From assembly GCA_036939355.1 (NCBI GenBank), contig JALLAP010000392.1, forward strand, positions 1-13,324: a DNA stretch of 13,324 nt, read 5' to 3'. How positions within the stretch are numbered: the first letter of the stretch is position 1; every line of letters begins with the position of its first letter. The translations under genes and the position numbers were made by a program. Below are positions 6,207 to 13,324 of this stretch, piece by piece. Origin of the DNA: Thalassiosira profunda (Eukaryota > Bacillariophyta > Thalassiosirophyceae > Thalassiosirales > Thalassiosiraceae). The notes under the pieces are model-generated. The model did no database searches, was not told the origin of the DNA, and saw only the letters and a list, made by a program, of their open reading frames with translations.

Positions 6207-7877
6207 ATGAGACGCCTGGTCCGTCTCTCGTCACTACTACCAATAGCGGTCGCTGCAGGTCTCGCGGCGAGCTGCAATGTCGCTGCATTTTCCGGCCCGG
6301 TGCGGCTGCCAACTTCACGCGCACATGATGTGCATGCGACGTCTCTGACACATCAACGTCGCGTTCGAACATCAGGGGCGCTGCAATTGTCTCCAGACTT
6401 GTCCAGTAGGAGGGGGAATCGGTCTCTATCGAAATATATCTTGCACAGCTCCGCAAGTGGCGACGATGCAAATGAAAGCGATGGCGCCGCGGCAGAGGCA
6501 GCAGACGAATCTCCCAGCGCCGCCAACAAGGCATCAAAACGAGAAATGCTCAAGTTCGCAGTGCCCGCTTTGGGCATATATCTCACAAATCCGCTCCTCT
6601 CCAACATTGACAACGCTTTTGTTGGGCGGACCGTCGGGGCGCTCGGATTGGCCGCCCTCTCCCCCGCGACTCTGTGCATCGATCAGATACTCTACCTCTT
6701 TTCCTTCCTGAGCCGGGCGGCCACTGCGTTAGCTGCCAGGGCATACAATGCGGCAGACAACAAATCAGAAGAGGAGGCGAAGGAGAGGATGCGGGAGGCC
6801 TCCGCCCCCGCCCTATCCGTGGCGGTGTTTTCGGGTGTCCTAATGTCCATCTTGTACGCTCTGAAAGCACCGGCCATACTGCACGCGCTGAACGTCGACC
6901 CGGCCCTGCGGACGTCGGCAACGGCGTACATCCACTGGCGGGGAGTGGTGTCGTGGGCGGCCATGGCCCAGGCGATCTTGCTGACTGTGTTCATGGTTGC
7001 GAAGGACGCGGTGACGCCGCTGAAGATCATTGCCGGGGCGGCGGCGTTGAACGTGCTGGGAGATGGGCTGTTCTGTGCGTGGCCGCTGCGGATGGGGTGC
7101 GGGGGAGCGGCGGCGGCGACGGCGCTGGCCACGCTGGTCAGCTCGGGGTGGATGGTCCGATCGTTGAAGAAGAGGGGCATGCTTCCACGGTTGAAGGTGC
7201 CGAACAAGAGCGAATGCCTTGAATTGTTGTCCTTCACGGGACCACTCCTGGCCATCACTCTTACAAGGATGGCCGGATTCGTCAACATGCAACGAAGGGC
7301 GATGCTGCTCGGGTCGACGGAGATGCTGGCGGGATACCAGCTCTGTTCCAACCTCCTCATCTTCTTCATACTTTTCGGCGAGCCATTGTCGCAGTTGGGA
7401 CAGACAAAGATGCCGGCGCTGATCGATTCAGGGGATACCGGGGAGGCGATGGCTACGTTCAAGTCGATTCTGGTATTGTCGACATTTGCGGCTATTGGCG
7501 TTGGGGCTGCGGCGTATTTGACCGCAGCGCTAGGACCCGGAATGTTCTCCTCGAGTGTCGGTGTGCAGGCAGTGGCCAAAGCAACGGCGCCAATGCTCTT
7601 TTCCGCCGTGTCCACGACCATTGTGGGCATCGCTGTTGACGGGATGGCTATCGCTTCTCGGGACTTTGGGTTCATGCTGGCATCGGGGCTTGCTAGTTTC
7701 GTGCTTCAGGCGAAGCTGCTGACGTACTGCCATTCAGTTGGAGAGATCTTTGGGACGTTTACGATCCGGCTTGCAATCTACGCGCTCTTTACCATTGGCC
7801 GCGCAGGGATGGGGTGGGGGCCGCTGGGGAGGGCCATTCGGGGTCAGGGAGGAAAGAGCGAGCCTGTTATTGCCTAA
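6207..7877 (+). CDS. Plastid-targeted MATE-family efflux transporter
   Basis: A single-exon 556-aa protein; ATG at 6207. Residues 1-27 are a signal peptide (basic start, then 'LLPIAVAAGLAAS') ending Val-Ala-Ala before Phe28-Ser-Gly-Pro. This is a good match to the bipartite AxF-P plastid signal of algae with secondary red plastids. An Arg/Ser-rich, poorly conserved stretch follows to about 110. The MATE core runs from about 112 to 545, beginning 'NPLLSNIDNAFVGRTVGALG', the usual helix-1/loop-1 signature with its Asp, followed by multiple hydrophobic segments consistent with about twelve helices. MATE proteins export organic ions or small metabolites using H+ or Na+ gradients. By the N-terminal signature this is nearest the plant plastid/organelle type (EDS5, DTX44-47), a guess without a search. 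The cargo is unknown. Upstream are a C-rich tract and an inverted repeat. Confidence 0.9.
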   Translation: MRRLVRLSSLLPIAVAAGLAASCNVAAFSGPVRLPTSRAHDVHATSLTHQRRVRTSGALQLSPDLSSRRGNRSLSKYILHSSASGDDANESDGAAAEAADESPSAANKASKREMLKFAVPALGIYLTNPLLSNIDNAFVGRTVGALGLAALSPATLCIDQILYLFSFLSRAATALAARAYNAADNKSEEEAKERMREASAPALSVAVFSGVLMSILYALKAPAILHALNVDPALRTSATAYIHWRGVVSWAAMAQAILLTVFMVAKDAVTPLKIIAGAAALNVLGDGLFCAWPLRMGCGGAAAATALATLVSSGWMVRSLKKRGMLPRLKVPNKSECLELLSFTGPLLAITLTRMAGFVNMQRRAMLLGSTEMLAGYQLCSNLLIFFILFGEPLSQLGQTKMPALIDSGDTGEAMATFKSILVLSTFAAIGVGAAAYLTAALGPGMFSSSVGVQAVAKATAPMLFSAVSTTIVGIAVDGMAIASRDFGFMLASGLASFVLQAKLLTYCHSVGEIFGTFTIRLAIYALFTIGRAGMGWGPLGRAIRGQGGKSEPVIA

Positions 7878-8365
7878 AAGAGGCGTACCTAGAAAGGATG
7901 CTAAAGGATGGCAACGGAGTACCATGCCTGACCAAGTAGAATGGCTAGAACTTACTATTGCGCTAATACCACAAACGCCAACTGACCACCACTCGGAGTG
8001 CTGTCAAAGGAGCAGCACGTTGAGATGCCTTCGAGTTCGGGGCTAATGCAATCGTTCTCCTTCAGCAGGCAGAGGAGCCACCGAAAGAGAAAGAGACGGG
8101 GACCTCTTGGAATCGGGGGCAACGCCCCCTAAATGCCAAGGCGCCCGCTGCTGGCACCAACAATGCCGACACGGTTCAGGCGGTGCGGGCGTGGCGCTGA
8201 AGCCGGACGTCAGCGGAGCTAGCATCACAGTGGAATGGCGCCAGGCGGTAGCCGGGCTGGGCGGCCGCGAGAGAATTGAGGAAGGGGCGCGCACTCTTAC
8301 CCAGAGAGGGCGGGACTCGGCGGTGCACCAACAATTGGCACACGGAATCGCGAAAAGAGAGCGAG
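7878..8365. other. Intergenic: MATE 3' UTR and sulfotransferase promoter/5' UTR
   Basis: These 488 nt hold no convincing gene. They contain a GC-rich hairpin at 8115-8129 and, 7 nt after the MATE stop codon, GTACCTA (7885-7891), also seen after the LRR gene. The open frame just before the sulfotransferase ATG begins only with a TTG codon and lacks a signal anchor, so it is treated as 5' UTR. Confidence 0.5.
8115..8129. repeat. GC-rich hairpin GGGGGC-AAC-GCCCCC
   Basis: Perfect 6-nt arms with a 3-nt loop (or 5-nt arms with a 5-nt CAACG loop), about 237 nt before the sulfotransferase ATG. It may lie in the 5' UTR or promoter. Role unknown. Confidence 0.4.
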
Positions 8366-9932
8366 ATGAACCTTCTCCCGGCCATGTTCCTGGCCGTCGC
8401 GGCCGTGGTGGCGCTCGCGGCGACGTCGGTCTTCCTCCAGGGCCAAAATTTTTACGGGAGTGCGCCGGCGGCGCCCTTGGGGAGCGGGAAGGCCCGGAGG
8501 GTCGATGCGAAAGATAGCGCCGCAGAAGAGGAGCAGTTTTGGTTGGGCCGTGGCGATGATGAAAGAGCTGCAAAACAAATCAATGTCGCTAGCCGGGCAC
8601 GTCCAAGCTCCAACCGAACGAGCGCGACCGCAACGAGGGGGACACGTCCCAGCTCCAACCACACGTCCACAAAAAATGCTGGGCATTACCATGATTACGG
8701 AGTCCTCCTAGTGATGTATCACAAAACGGGATACGTCCTCACGCGCTTCTTGATGAAGAGTACCATCGGGCTCGAGTACGAGGCCCGGGGGAAAAGCGAC
8801 GAGGACATAAAGAAGGCCAAATCCGTCGGGGGCAAGAGCGTGGAGCACGTCGACGAAACGACCGGGAAGCAAATTGCCTTCGGCCAGCGGGGGAATTGGA
8901 ACTCCAACTATGTTTTTACGAGAAGGCACAACGGCGTGTCGGGTTGTCCGATGAACTTCAAACTGGGCCGGGGAGCGATCTATCTGCAGGAGGCGCCGGA
9001 TTTTTTCTGTGGCGACGAAGAGCTGGCCGAGCGGATGCTGGGTCTGCCGAAGGAGAAACGAGGGAGGGCGAAGATCGTGCATTTCGTGCGCAATCCCTTT
9101 TGTGAGTTGTGCATCAAGTGGCTATCCAATGATGTCGCGCGCTTTCTTCATTCTAACACACACATGTTGCTTGCAAATCGCAGCAATGGTGCTGTCAAAC
9201 TTTTTCTATCATGCGGCAGAACCAACTCCTGAGAAGTGGGTGCACGAGGACGAGCCTTGCGAGATAAACTATGAGAACGGAGAATCGTTAGCATCTCACG
9301 CCTTGCCGATATTGGGCGAGAGAACGAAAATCACGCGACAGCAGCTCGATGCGGTGGCAGCCATGTGCCGGTCCCTGTACAATGAGAATAATGGTACCTT
9401 CTACGAGCATTTGCTGGCCCACAACCACTGGGATGGGCTACGATTGGCGACCGCACAAATGATCATATCATCGTCGGCTGCGAATAAGCACAAGGCGGGC
9501 GGCGACATCTTGAGAATGGCGAGCAATGTGATAAAGTTCCAGAACATGCAATCGTCGTCATCGGTACCTGCCGAGCAAAGGGAGAGAATCCACGTGTTGA
9601 CAATATCGATGGACGCCTACCAAAAGCACCCCAGAAGTTCAACTCTACAATATCTCAACTTCGTGCTCGGAGAGGATGATTCATTGGTCTCGAGTGAACT
9701 GCGCTCAAAAATGGCAACGGCTCAAAAGAAGACGCTCAACAGCTTTGGCAATAGCTCTCACGTGACGCAGGGAAAGCACGGGGATAAGGAGGAACTGCGA
9801 CAATTGTTGCGGGACGATCCGGTGCTGGGACCAATACTGAGCGAAGTGGAGGTTCTCGTGGATCAAGCTCTAAGCCAGAGCAAGGAGCTGGCACCGAAGA
9901 GAAAGCAAACGGCGTATCGAACAAATGTATAA
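8366..9932 (+). CDS. Type II membrane (Golgi-type) sulfotransferase-like protein
   Basis: The CDS is join(8366..9101, 9184..9932), 494 aa. The ATG at 8366 begins a signal anchor ('LLPAMFLAVAAVVALAATSVFL', about 3-24). A low-complexity stem follows to about 110 with two NxT N-glycosylation sites. The catalytic part starts with 'GVLLVMYHKTGYVLTRFL' (about 112-129), where HKTGY at 119-123 is the 5'-phosphosulfate-binding loop. The 3'-phosphate-binding motif 'HFVRNPFSMVLSNFFYHA' carries Arg242 and Ser250. It is split by the intron and becomes complete only after splicing, strong support for both gene model and family. Sulfotransferases move sulfate from PAPS to a hydroxyl or amine of a glycan, protein or lipid. 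A type II anchor implies the Golgi lumen, with polysaccharide or glycoprotein acceptors likely (inference). The C-terminus is charged and poorly recognisable. It ends 48 nt from the convergent EF4 gene. Confidence 0.85.
8599..8660 (+). repeat. 45-nt duplication in the sulfotransferase stem
   Basis: A 17-nt segment, ACGTCCAAGCTCCAACC at 8599-8615, recurs with one mismatch at 8644-8660, exactly 45 nt (15 codons) downstream. Each copy encodes RPSSN-x-TS, so the N-glycosylation sequon was duplicated; the rest of each unit has diverged. Confidence 0.6.
9102..9183 (+). other. Intron in the sulfotransferase gene, 82 nt
   Basis: The donor is GTGAGT at 9102, the acceptor ATCGCAG ending at 9183, with a near-consensus branch site TTCTAAC at about 9151-9157. 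It is phase 1 (T|CA gives Ser246). Without removal the frame changes and the VRNP...SMVLSNFFYH motif is broken. Confidence 0.93.
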
Positions 9933-9980
9933 AATGTGCATCAATTGCTCACTAGAAGCAGCATCTATCTCTATCCGGTG

Positions 9981-12602
9981 TCAACCAGATCTGCTAATCA
10001 CTGCCCTGAAGGCAGCCTGGCTCAAAGTCACCTTCCCCGATGCCTGAGCCCGCTTCTTTCCTTTCTTTTGCTTTTCTAGCAGCTTCTTTTTCCGTGTGAT
10101 GTCGCCTCCACCGACAGTCTTTCCTGCTTTGGTCAGCACGTCTTTTCTGTACGCCCGGATCCTCTCGCTGGCGATGATTTTGCCTCCCGCTTTTGCTTGT
10201 ATCACGGTGACGAATTGCTGCCGCGGCAATACCTTCTGCAGCTTCTCGCAGACGATCCGTCCCTGCGACTGCGCCGAATCGACGTGGCACACGAACGCCA
10301 ACGGATCTACCACATCGCCATTCAGCATGATGTCCACCTTTGCTAGATTTGCTTCCTGCAACGGCGGGTCGCTCTCCGAGACATCGAAGCTGGCGTAGCC
10401 GGCAGAAGTGCTTTTCAATTCATCGTGAAAATCAGTAACAACCTCCGCCCACGGCATGCTCGAGGTGATTTGCCATGTGTTGTCGTCGATCGGCTTGGTC
10501 TCCATCTTGGATCCACGTTTCCGTTTGATCAGCTCCAAGACGCTACCGGCATATTCCATCGGGGCCAAGACTCGGACATCAACCATTGGTTCCAATACTT
10601 TGAACCGCGCTCCCTGCGTTGGCCAGTCAATCAGGTCTTCAATCACTTCTTCCATCGGCAAGTCTGCTGCCCTGTGCTGGTTTTTGCTGGGTTGGTGCTG
10701 AATTGTGTAGGGAACCTTTGGTGGGGTAACTATCGCTTCCATTTGGAACTCGTCCTCTAACCGTTGCCGGAAGACCTCCACGTGAAGAAGACCCTGGAAC
10801 CCGCAGCGCAGTCCGGGTCCCAGAAAGGGCCCGCCGCCGCCGCCACTGCTCGCTCCGGCCGTTTGTTGAATCTCCAGCCCTGCGTCGCTCAACGCTAGCC
10901 GACTTACGGCTGCAAACAGCTCGTCGAAGCCATCGCCTTCCATAGGATGCACCGACGCATACAGAACCGAGTGCTGGCCCATCGATATCGACGGAGGCAG
11001 CGCCATGCCATTGCCAATCAGTGTTGGGATGGTTTTGTGCAGTGATAAGATTGCGCCCGGACGCGCCTCTCGCGGATCGCGCAACCCAGCAATCACGTAG
11101 CCCATCTGCCCTCTCATGAGTTTCCTGGTTCGTATTCGATGCGGCATCACCAACCCGATCTCTTGGACGGAGTAATTATCTTTTCCCACTCTGTGGGCAT
11201 CCCCGGCACCCTCGGCAATCTGATCGTACGAAGCAGGTTCGATGACCGATATTCGATCTCCCTCCGCGAGCGTTCCAGAGATCACCCGCACAAGTGCAAT
11301 GACTCCCCGTTTCGTCTCGAACCACGAGTCGATGACTTTGGCTCTGACCATGTCCCCGTCGTCGTCCGGAAGCTGTTGGGGTGAGGGAACTTTTGTGCAA
11401 ATAGTGTCGAGCAGCTCCTGGACGCCAATCCGCGTCCGAGCCGACGTCTTCAATATCGTATCGGGATCGAAGCCCATCAGATCCGACACCGCTAGCGCCA
11501 CCTCGAGCGGCCTCGCCGATGGCGTGTCGACCTTCGTCAGCGCCGGCAGGATCCGTATCCCGCCCACCACATCACCATCCTCGCCTTCCTCCTCGGACGG
11601 ATGTAGTCCAATCTCCCGCCGCTGCCTCCCAATCGCCCGCGCCTTGTCGTACACGCTCAGCGTCTGCGCCTGCACTCCCTGCGCCGAATCGAACAGCAGC
11701 ACCGCCCCCTCGACGCTGTCCAGCGACTTGCTGACCTCCATCCCAAAGTCGGCATGCCCCGGTGTGTCGACCATGTTCAGCAATATCCAACCTTTGTCGT
11801 TGGTGGCCGAGGGGTGACGACAGAGCATCGAGGCCGCAGAGGCCTTGACGGTGATGCCCCGCTCCCGTTCGACGGCGAGGGTGTCGAGGAGGGTGATTTC
11901 CTCCTTCGCGTCGCTCGTTTGTTTTCCCGGCGAATCGGATTTGTTTGTTGTGTTTGTTTCTGTATCTGTTGCAATGCCATCGTCGCTGTCGCTCCCGAGT
12001 TGGTGGGCCGTTAATTGTCGTTCCCGGCCGAGGTTGCCGGTGTATTCGAGGACCCGCGATGCCAAACTGGACTTGCCGTGATCCTAGTGGATTGATTCAG
12101 TCGCCATGCGTTATGTAATATGTGAGCATAAGATGTGCACAAAGTTACGCATCGCAACAAGGCATGATACACTCACAACGTGGGCAATGATGCAAAAGTT
12201 TCGAACGTCCGCCAACGGTATCTCGTGCAGTTCGTCCAAGTGATCGAGGATGGACACCAGCTCTCCTCCCCCCTCCTCGTTGGAGGAGGGCTGCGTCGAC
12301 ATTTGCCGCAGTTGGCCGTCGTCCCATCGCGGATGATGGCCGAAACGACGATCGCATAAATCGTCCAATCTGACTGCCGACAATGGCCGCAGCCACGAGC
12401 GTGGTTCGATATCGTGCCTGCACTGACTTCGCCTGGGTTGCACCGGCTGACGTTGCAATTGATGCACCGTCGTCGTCAACGACGCCCTCCAGCCGCAGCA
12501 GCCGTCTATCAGAGGAACGCGCCGCGCCTCACGCCATAATGGACGGGGCCGGATCCTCCCCAGGGCCCCGCTGCGGCCGAGGGCGCGGTAGGGTGTCGCC
12601 AT
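9981..12602 (-). CDS. Organellar elongation factor 4 (LepA/Guf1-type translational GTPase)
   Basis: The CDS is complement(join(9981..12083, 12177..12602)), 842 aa from the ATG at 12602-12600; a later in-frame ATG at 12302 gives 742 aa. EF4 is a ribosomal GTPase that back-translocates or remodels stalled ribosomes. The G1 loop 'AHVDHGKSS' (about 141-148) is rebuilt across the intron. G2/switch I is 'ERERGITVKA' (213-222), G3 'DTPGHADF' (248-255), and G4 reads TKVD (325-328) instead of the usual NKID. The EF4-specific parts follow: 'RCGFQGLLHVEVFRQRLE', 'PMEYAGSVLELIKRKRG' and the C-terminal 'GGDITRKKKLLEKQKKGKKR'. Two acidic insertions occur, at about 170-204 and 297-318. The first 100 residues are Arg-rich with no hydrophobic signal peptide, suggesting a mitochondrial presequence. 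From the 12302 start only an acidic 30-residue leader would remain, so I prefer 12602. Start certainty is moderate; identity is firm. Confidence 0.92.
12084..12176 (-). other. Intron in the EF4 gene, 93 nt, splitting the P-loop
   Basis: On the minus strand the donor is GTGAGT starting at 12176 and the acceptor CCACTAG ending at 12084, phase 0. It falls exactly between Val and Asp of AHV|DHGKS; removal rebuilds the universal G1 motif. Confidence 0.95.
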
Positions 12603-12768
12603 GGCTTGCAGAGCCCCCTCACTTCCTCCGCCGGAGCTGGGTGGGTGTGGGTGGGCGGGCGGGGCGAGGGGCGGGGGCGGGCGCGCGGGGAGCGGGGAGT
12701 GGAGTTTGCACACAAAGTCACGTCGAGAGATCACGCGGGTGATTTTCGGGTTGGACCGTCCGACCGGC
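12603..12768. promoter_or_regulatory. Divergent promoter of EF4 (-) and PIN (+) genes with G-quadruplex-prone tract
   Basis: This 166-nt gap between start codons includes 12639-12700, where the + strand has many runs of three or more G with short spacers, starting GGGTGGGTGTGGGTGGG. This fits the intramolecular G-quadruplex pattern and also contains GGGGCGGGG GC-box-like units. On the EF4 coding strand the tract is C-rich, as upstream of the MATE and LRR genes. If EF4 starts at 12302 instead, the gap is 466 nt. Confidence 0.55.
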
Positions 12769-13324
12769 ATGGTGGCGGCGGACGACGAGCTAGAGGCCTT
12801 CTTCGCCGAGGTTGAACAGCTGTCGATCGGGGGTGATGGGGCAGGTGGCGAGCCAAGTGACCAAAAAGAGGAGAAGGAGGCGGCCGGCAGTGAGCACCAC
12901 ATCATCGTCAGGAAAGAGGAAGCCAATTGCAATAATGCCAACTCGAGGAAGAAGGCCACGGTAGAGAAGAAGGGGCCGATTGCAAATGCCAAGGACGGCC
13001 AGAGGGCGTGGTCGGAGTTCCAAAAGGTGGACCTATCTTCCTCTAATGGCGGAGCGGGGACCGGGGACAAGGCCAACAAGATCTCGTTTCAGATAAAGAG
13101 CACGAAGGGCAAGGCGAAAAAGAAGAAGGACAAAACAAAGAAACAACCGGAACAGGCAGGGGAGGACAGGTCATCATCCAAAGGGAATGGGAGCTTTGAT
13201 TCCTGTGCTGCAATGCAAGATCAATCGAATGAGCCAGAGAGTGCATGTCCGCGCTGGACGCTCGTAATAGACACCTGCGCCCTGCTGGAAGACAACGGGA
13301 GGGACGTGCAGATGCTGCTCGACG
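12769..13324 (+). CDS. PIN-domain protein, 5' part, with long Lys-rich N-terminus
   Basis: Open from the ATG at 12769 to the window end (185 full codons), truncated at the edge. Residues 1-20 are acidic ('DDELEAFFAEVEQLS'). Residues about 30-160 are low complexity and charged, with a strongly basic Lys cluster near 120-130 that could bind nucleic acid or act as a nuclear signal. At about 163 the text becomes 'WTLVIDTCALLE', a good match to the first strand and catalytic Asp (here Asp168) of a PIN nuclease domain, as in SMG6, SWT1 and related eukaryotic RNases. PIN domains cut single-stranded RNA with metal ions held by acidic residues. The remaining acidic residues lie outside the window, so activity cannot be judged, and an N-terminal intron or later start cannot be excluded. 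The gene is divergent from EF4. Confidence 0.7.
   Translation, partial: MVAADDELEAFFAEVEQLSIGGDGAGGEPSDQKEEKEAAGSEHHIIVRKEEANCNNANSRKKATVEKKGPIANAKDGQRAWSEFQKVDLSSSNGGAGTGDKANKISFQIKSTKGKAKKKKDKTKKQPEQAGEDRSSSKGNGSFDSCAAMQDQSNEPESACPRWTLVIDTCALLEDNGRDVQMLLD

Noticed and set aside
6692..7675. A 327-codon open frame antisense to the MATE gene
   Set aside because: It mirrors GC-rich coding sequence on the other strand and shows no recognisable domain; the sense frame is a clear MATE protein.
8029..8042. T-loop-like TTCGAGTTCGGGG suggesting a tRNA
   Set aside because: No acceptor stem, D-loop or anticodon arm could be paired around it.
8276..8365. Longer N-terminus for the sulfotransferase
   Set aside because: It would begin at a TTG codon and put a basic, hydrophilic stretch ahead of the signal anchor; the ATG at 8366 fits better.
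12603..13079. Continuation of the EF4 upstream open frame to 13079 on the minus strand
   Set aside because: It runs antisense through the PIN gene and a C-rich tract (Pro-rich translation), so it is not credible as EF4 coding sequence beyond the ATG at 12602.
1..13324. Operon, prophage or horizontally transferred bacterial island
   Set aside because: Spliceosomal introns, eukaryotic targeting signals and unrelated neighbouring functions on both strands argue for ordinary nuclear DNA.

Overview
This is a compact nuclear segment from a eukaryote, most likely a unicellular alga with a secondary red-derived plastid such as a diatom or another stramenopile. Four signs point there. (1) Six short GT-AG introns (78-93 nt) restore conserved protein motifs exactly when removed. 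(2) Two proteins have an N-terminal signal peptide ending in Ala-Ala-Phe, followed by a Ser/Thr/Arg-rich stretch; this matches the bipartite 'ASAFAP' plastid-targeting signal. (3) A secreted esterase carries a long PSSQPS-type linker of the kind abundant in stramenopile proteins. (4) The sulfotransferase and leucine-rich-repeat proteins resemble families I associate with diatoms. The species call is inference. Nothing suggests bacterial, viral or mobile DNA.

Layout: 1-656 (+) is the 3' end of a START-type lipid-binding gene with one intron. 1105-3075 (+) is a four-exon gene for a secreted SASA/GDSL-like carbohydrate esterase with a Pro/Ser-rich linker and a C-terminal Ig/cadherin-like domain. 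3277-4632 (-) is a single-exon DTW-domain tRNA aminocarboxypropyltransferase fused to a GNAT acetyltransferase, with a likely plastid presequence. 4962-6026 (+) is a ribonuclease-inhibitor-like LRR protein. 6207-7877 (+) is a MATE-family transporter with a bipartite plastid presequence. 8366-9932 (+) is a two-exon, Golgi-type membrane sulfotransferase. 9981-12602 (-) is a two-exon organellar elongation factor 4 (LepA/Guf1) whose P-loop is split by the intron. 12769 to the window end (+) is the 5' part of a gene with a Lys-rich N-terminus leading into a PIN nuclease domain.

These are independent eukaryotic genes, not an operon. Loose themes are organelle biology (DTW-GNAT, MATE, EF4) and the secretory pathway (esterase, sulfotransferase). 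Gaps are small: 48 nt between the convergent sulfotransferase and EF4 genes, 201 nt between the convergent esterase and DTW genes, 180 nt between LRR and MATE, and 166 nt between the divergent EF4 and PIN starts. Strongly C-rich (coding-strand) tracts lie shortly upstream of three start codons, one of them a strong G-quadruplex candidate on the opposite strand.

I found no clear undescribed system. The best leads are the DTW-GNAT fusion with a plastid presequence, the esterase-linker-Ig architecture, and the EF4 with a changed NKxD motif and acidic insertions.
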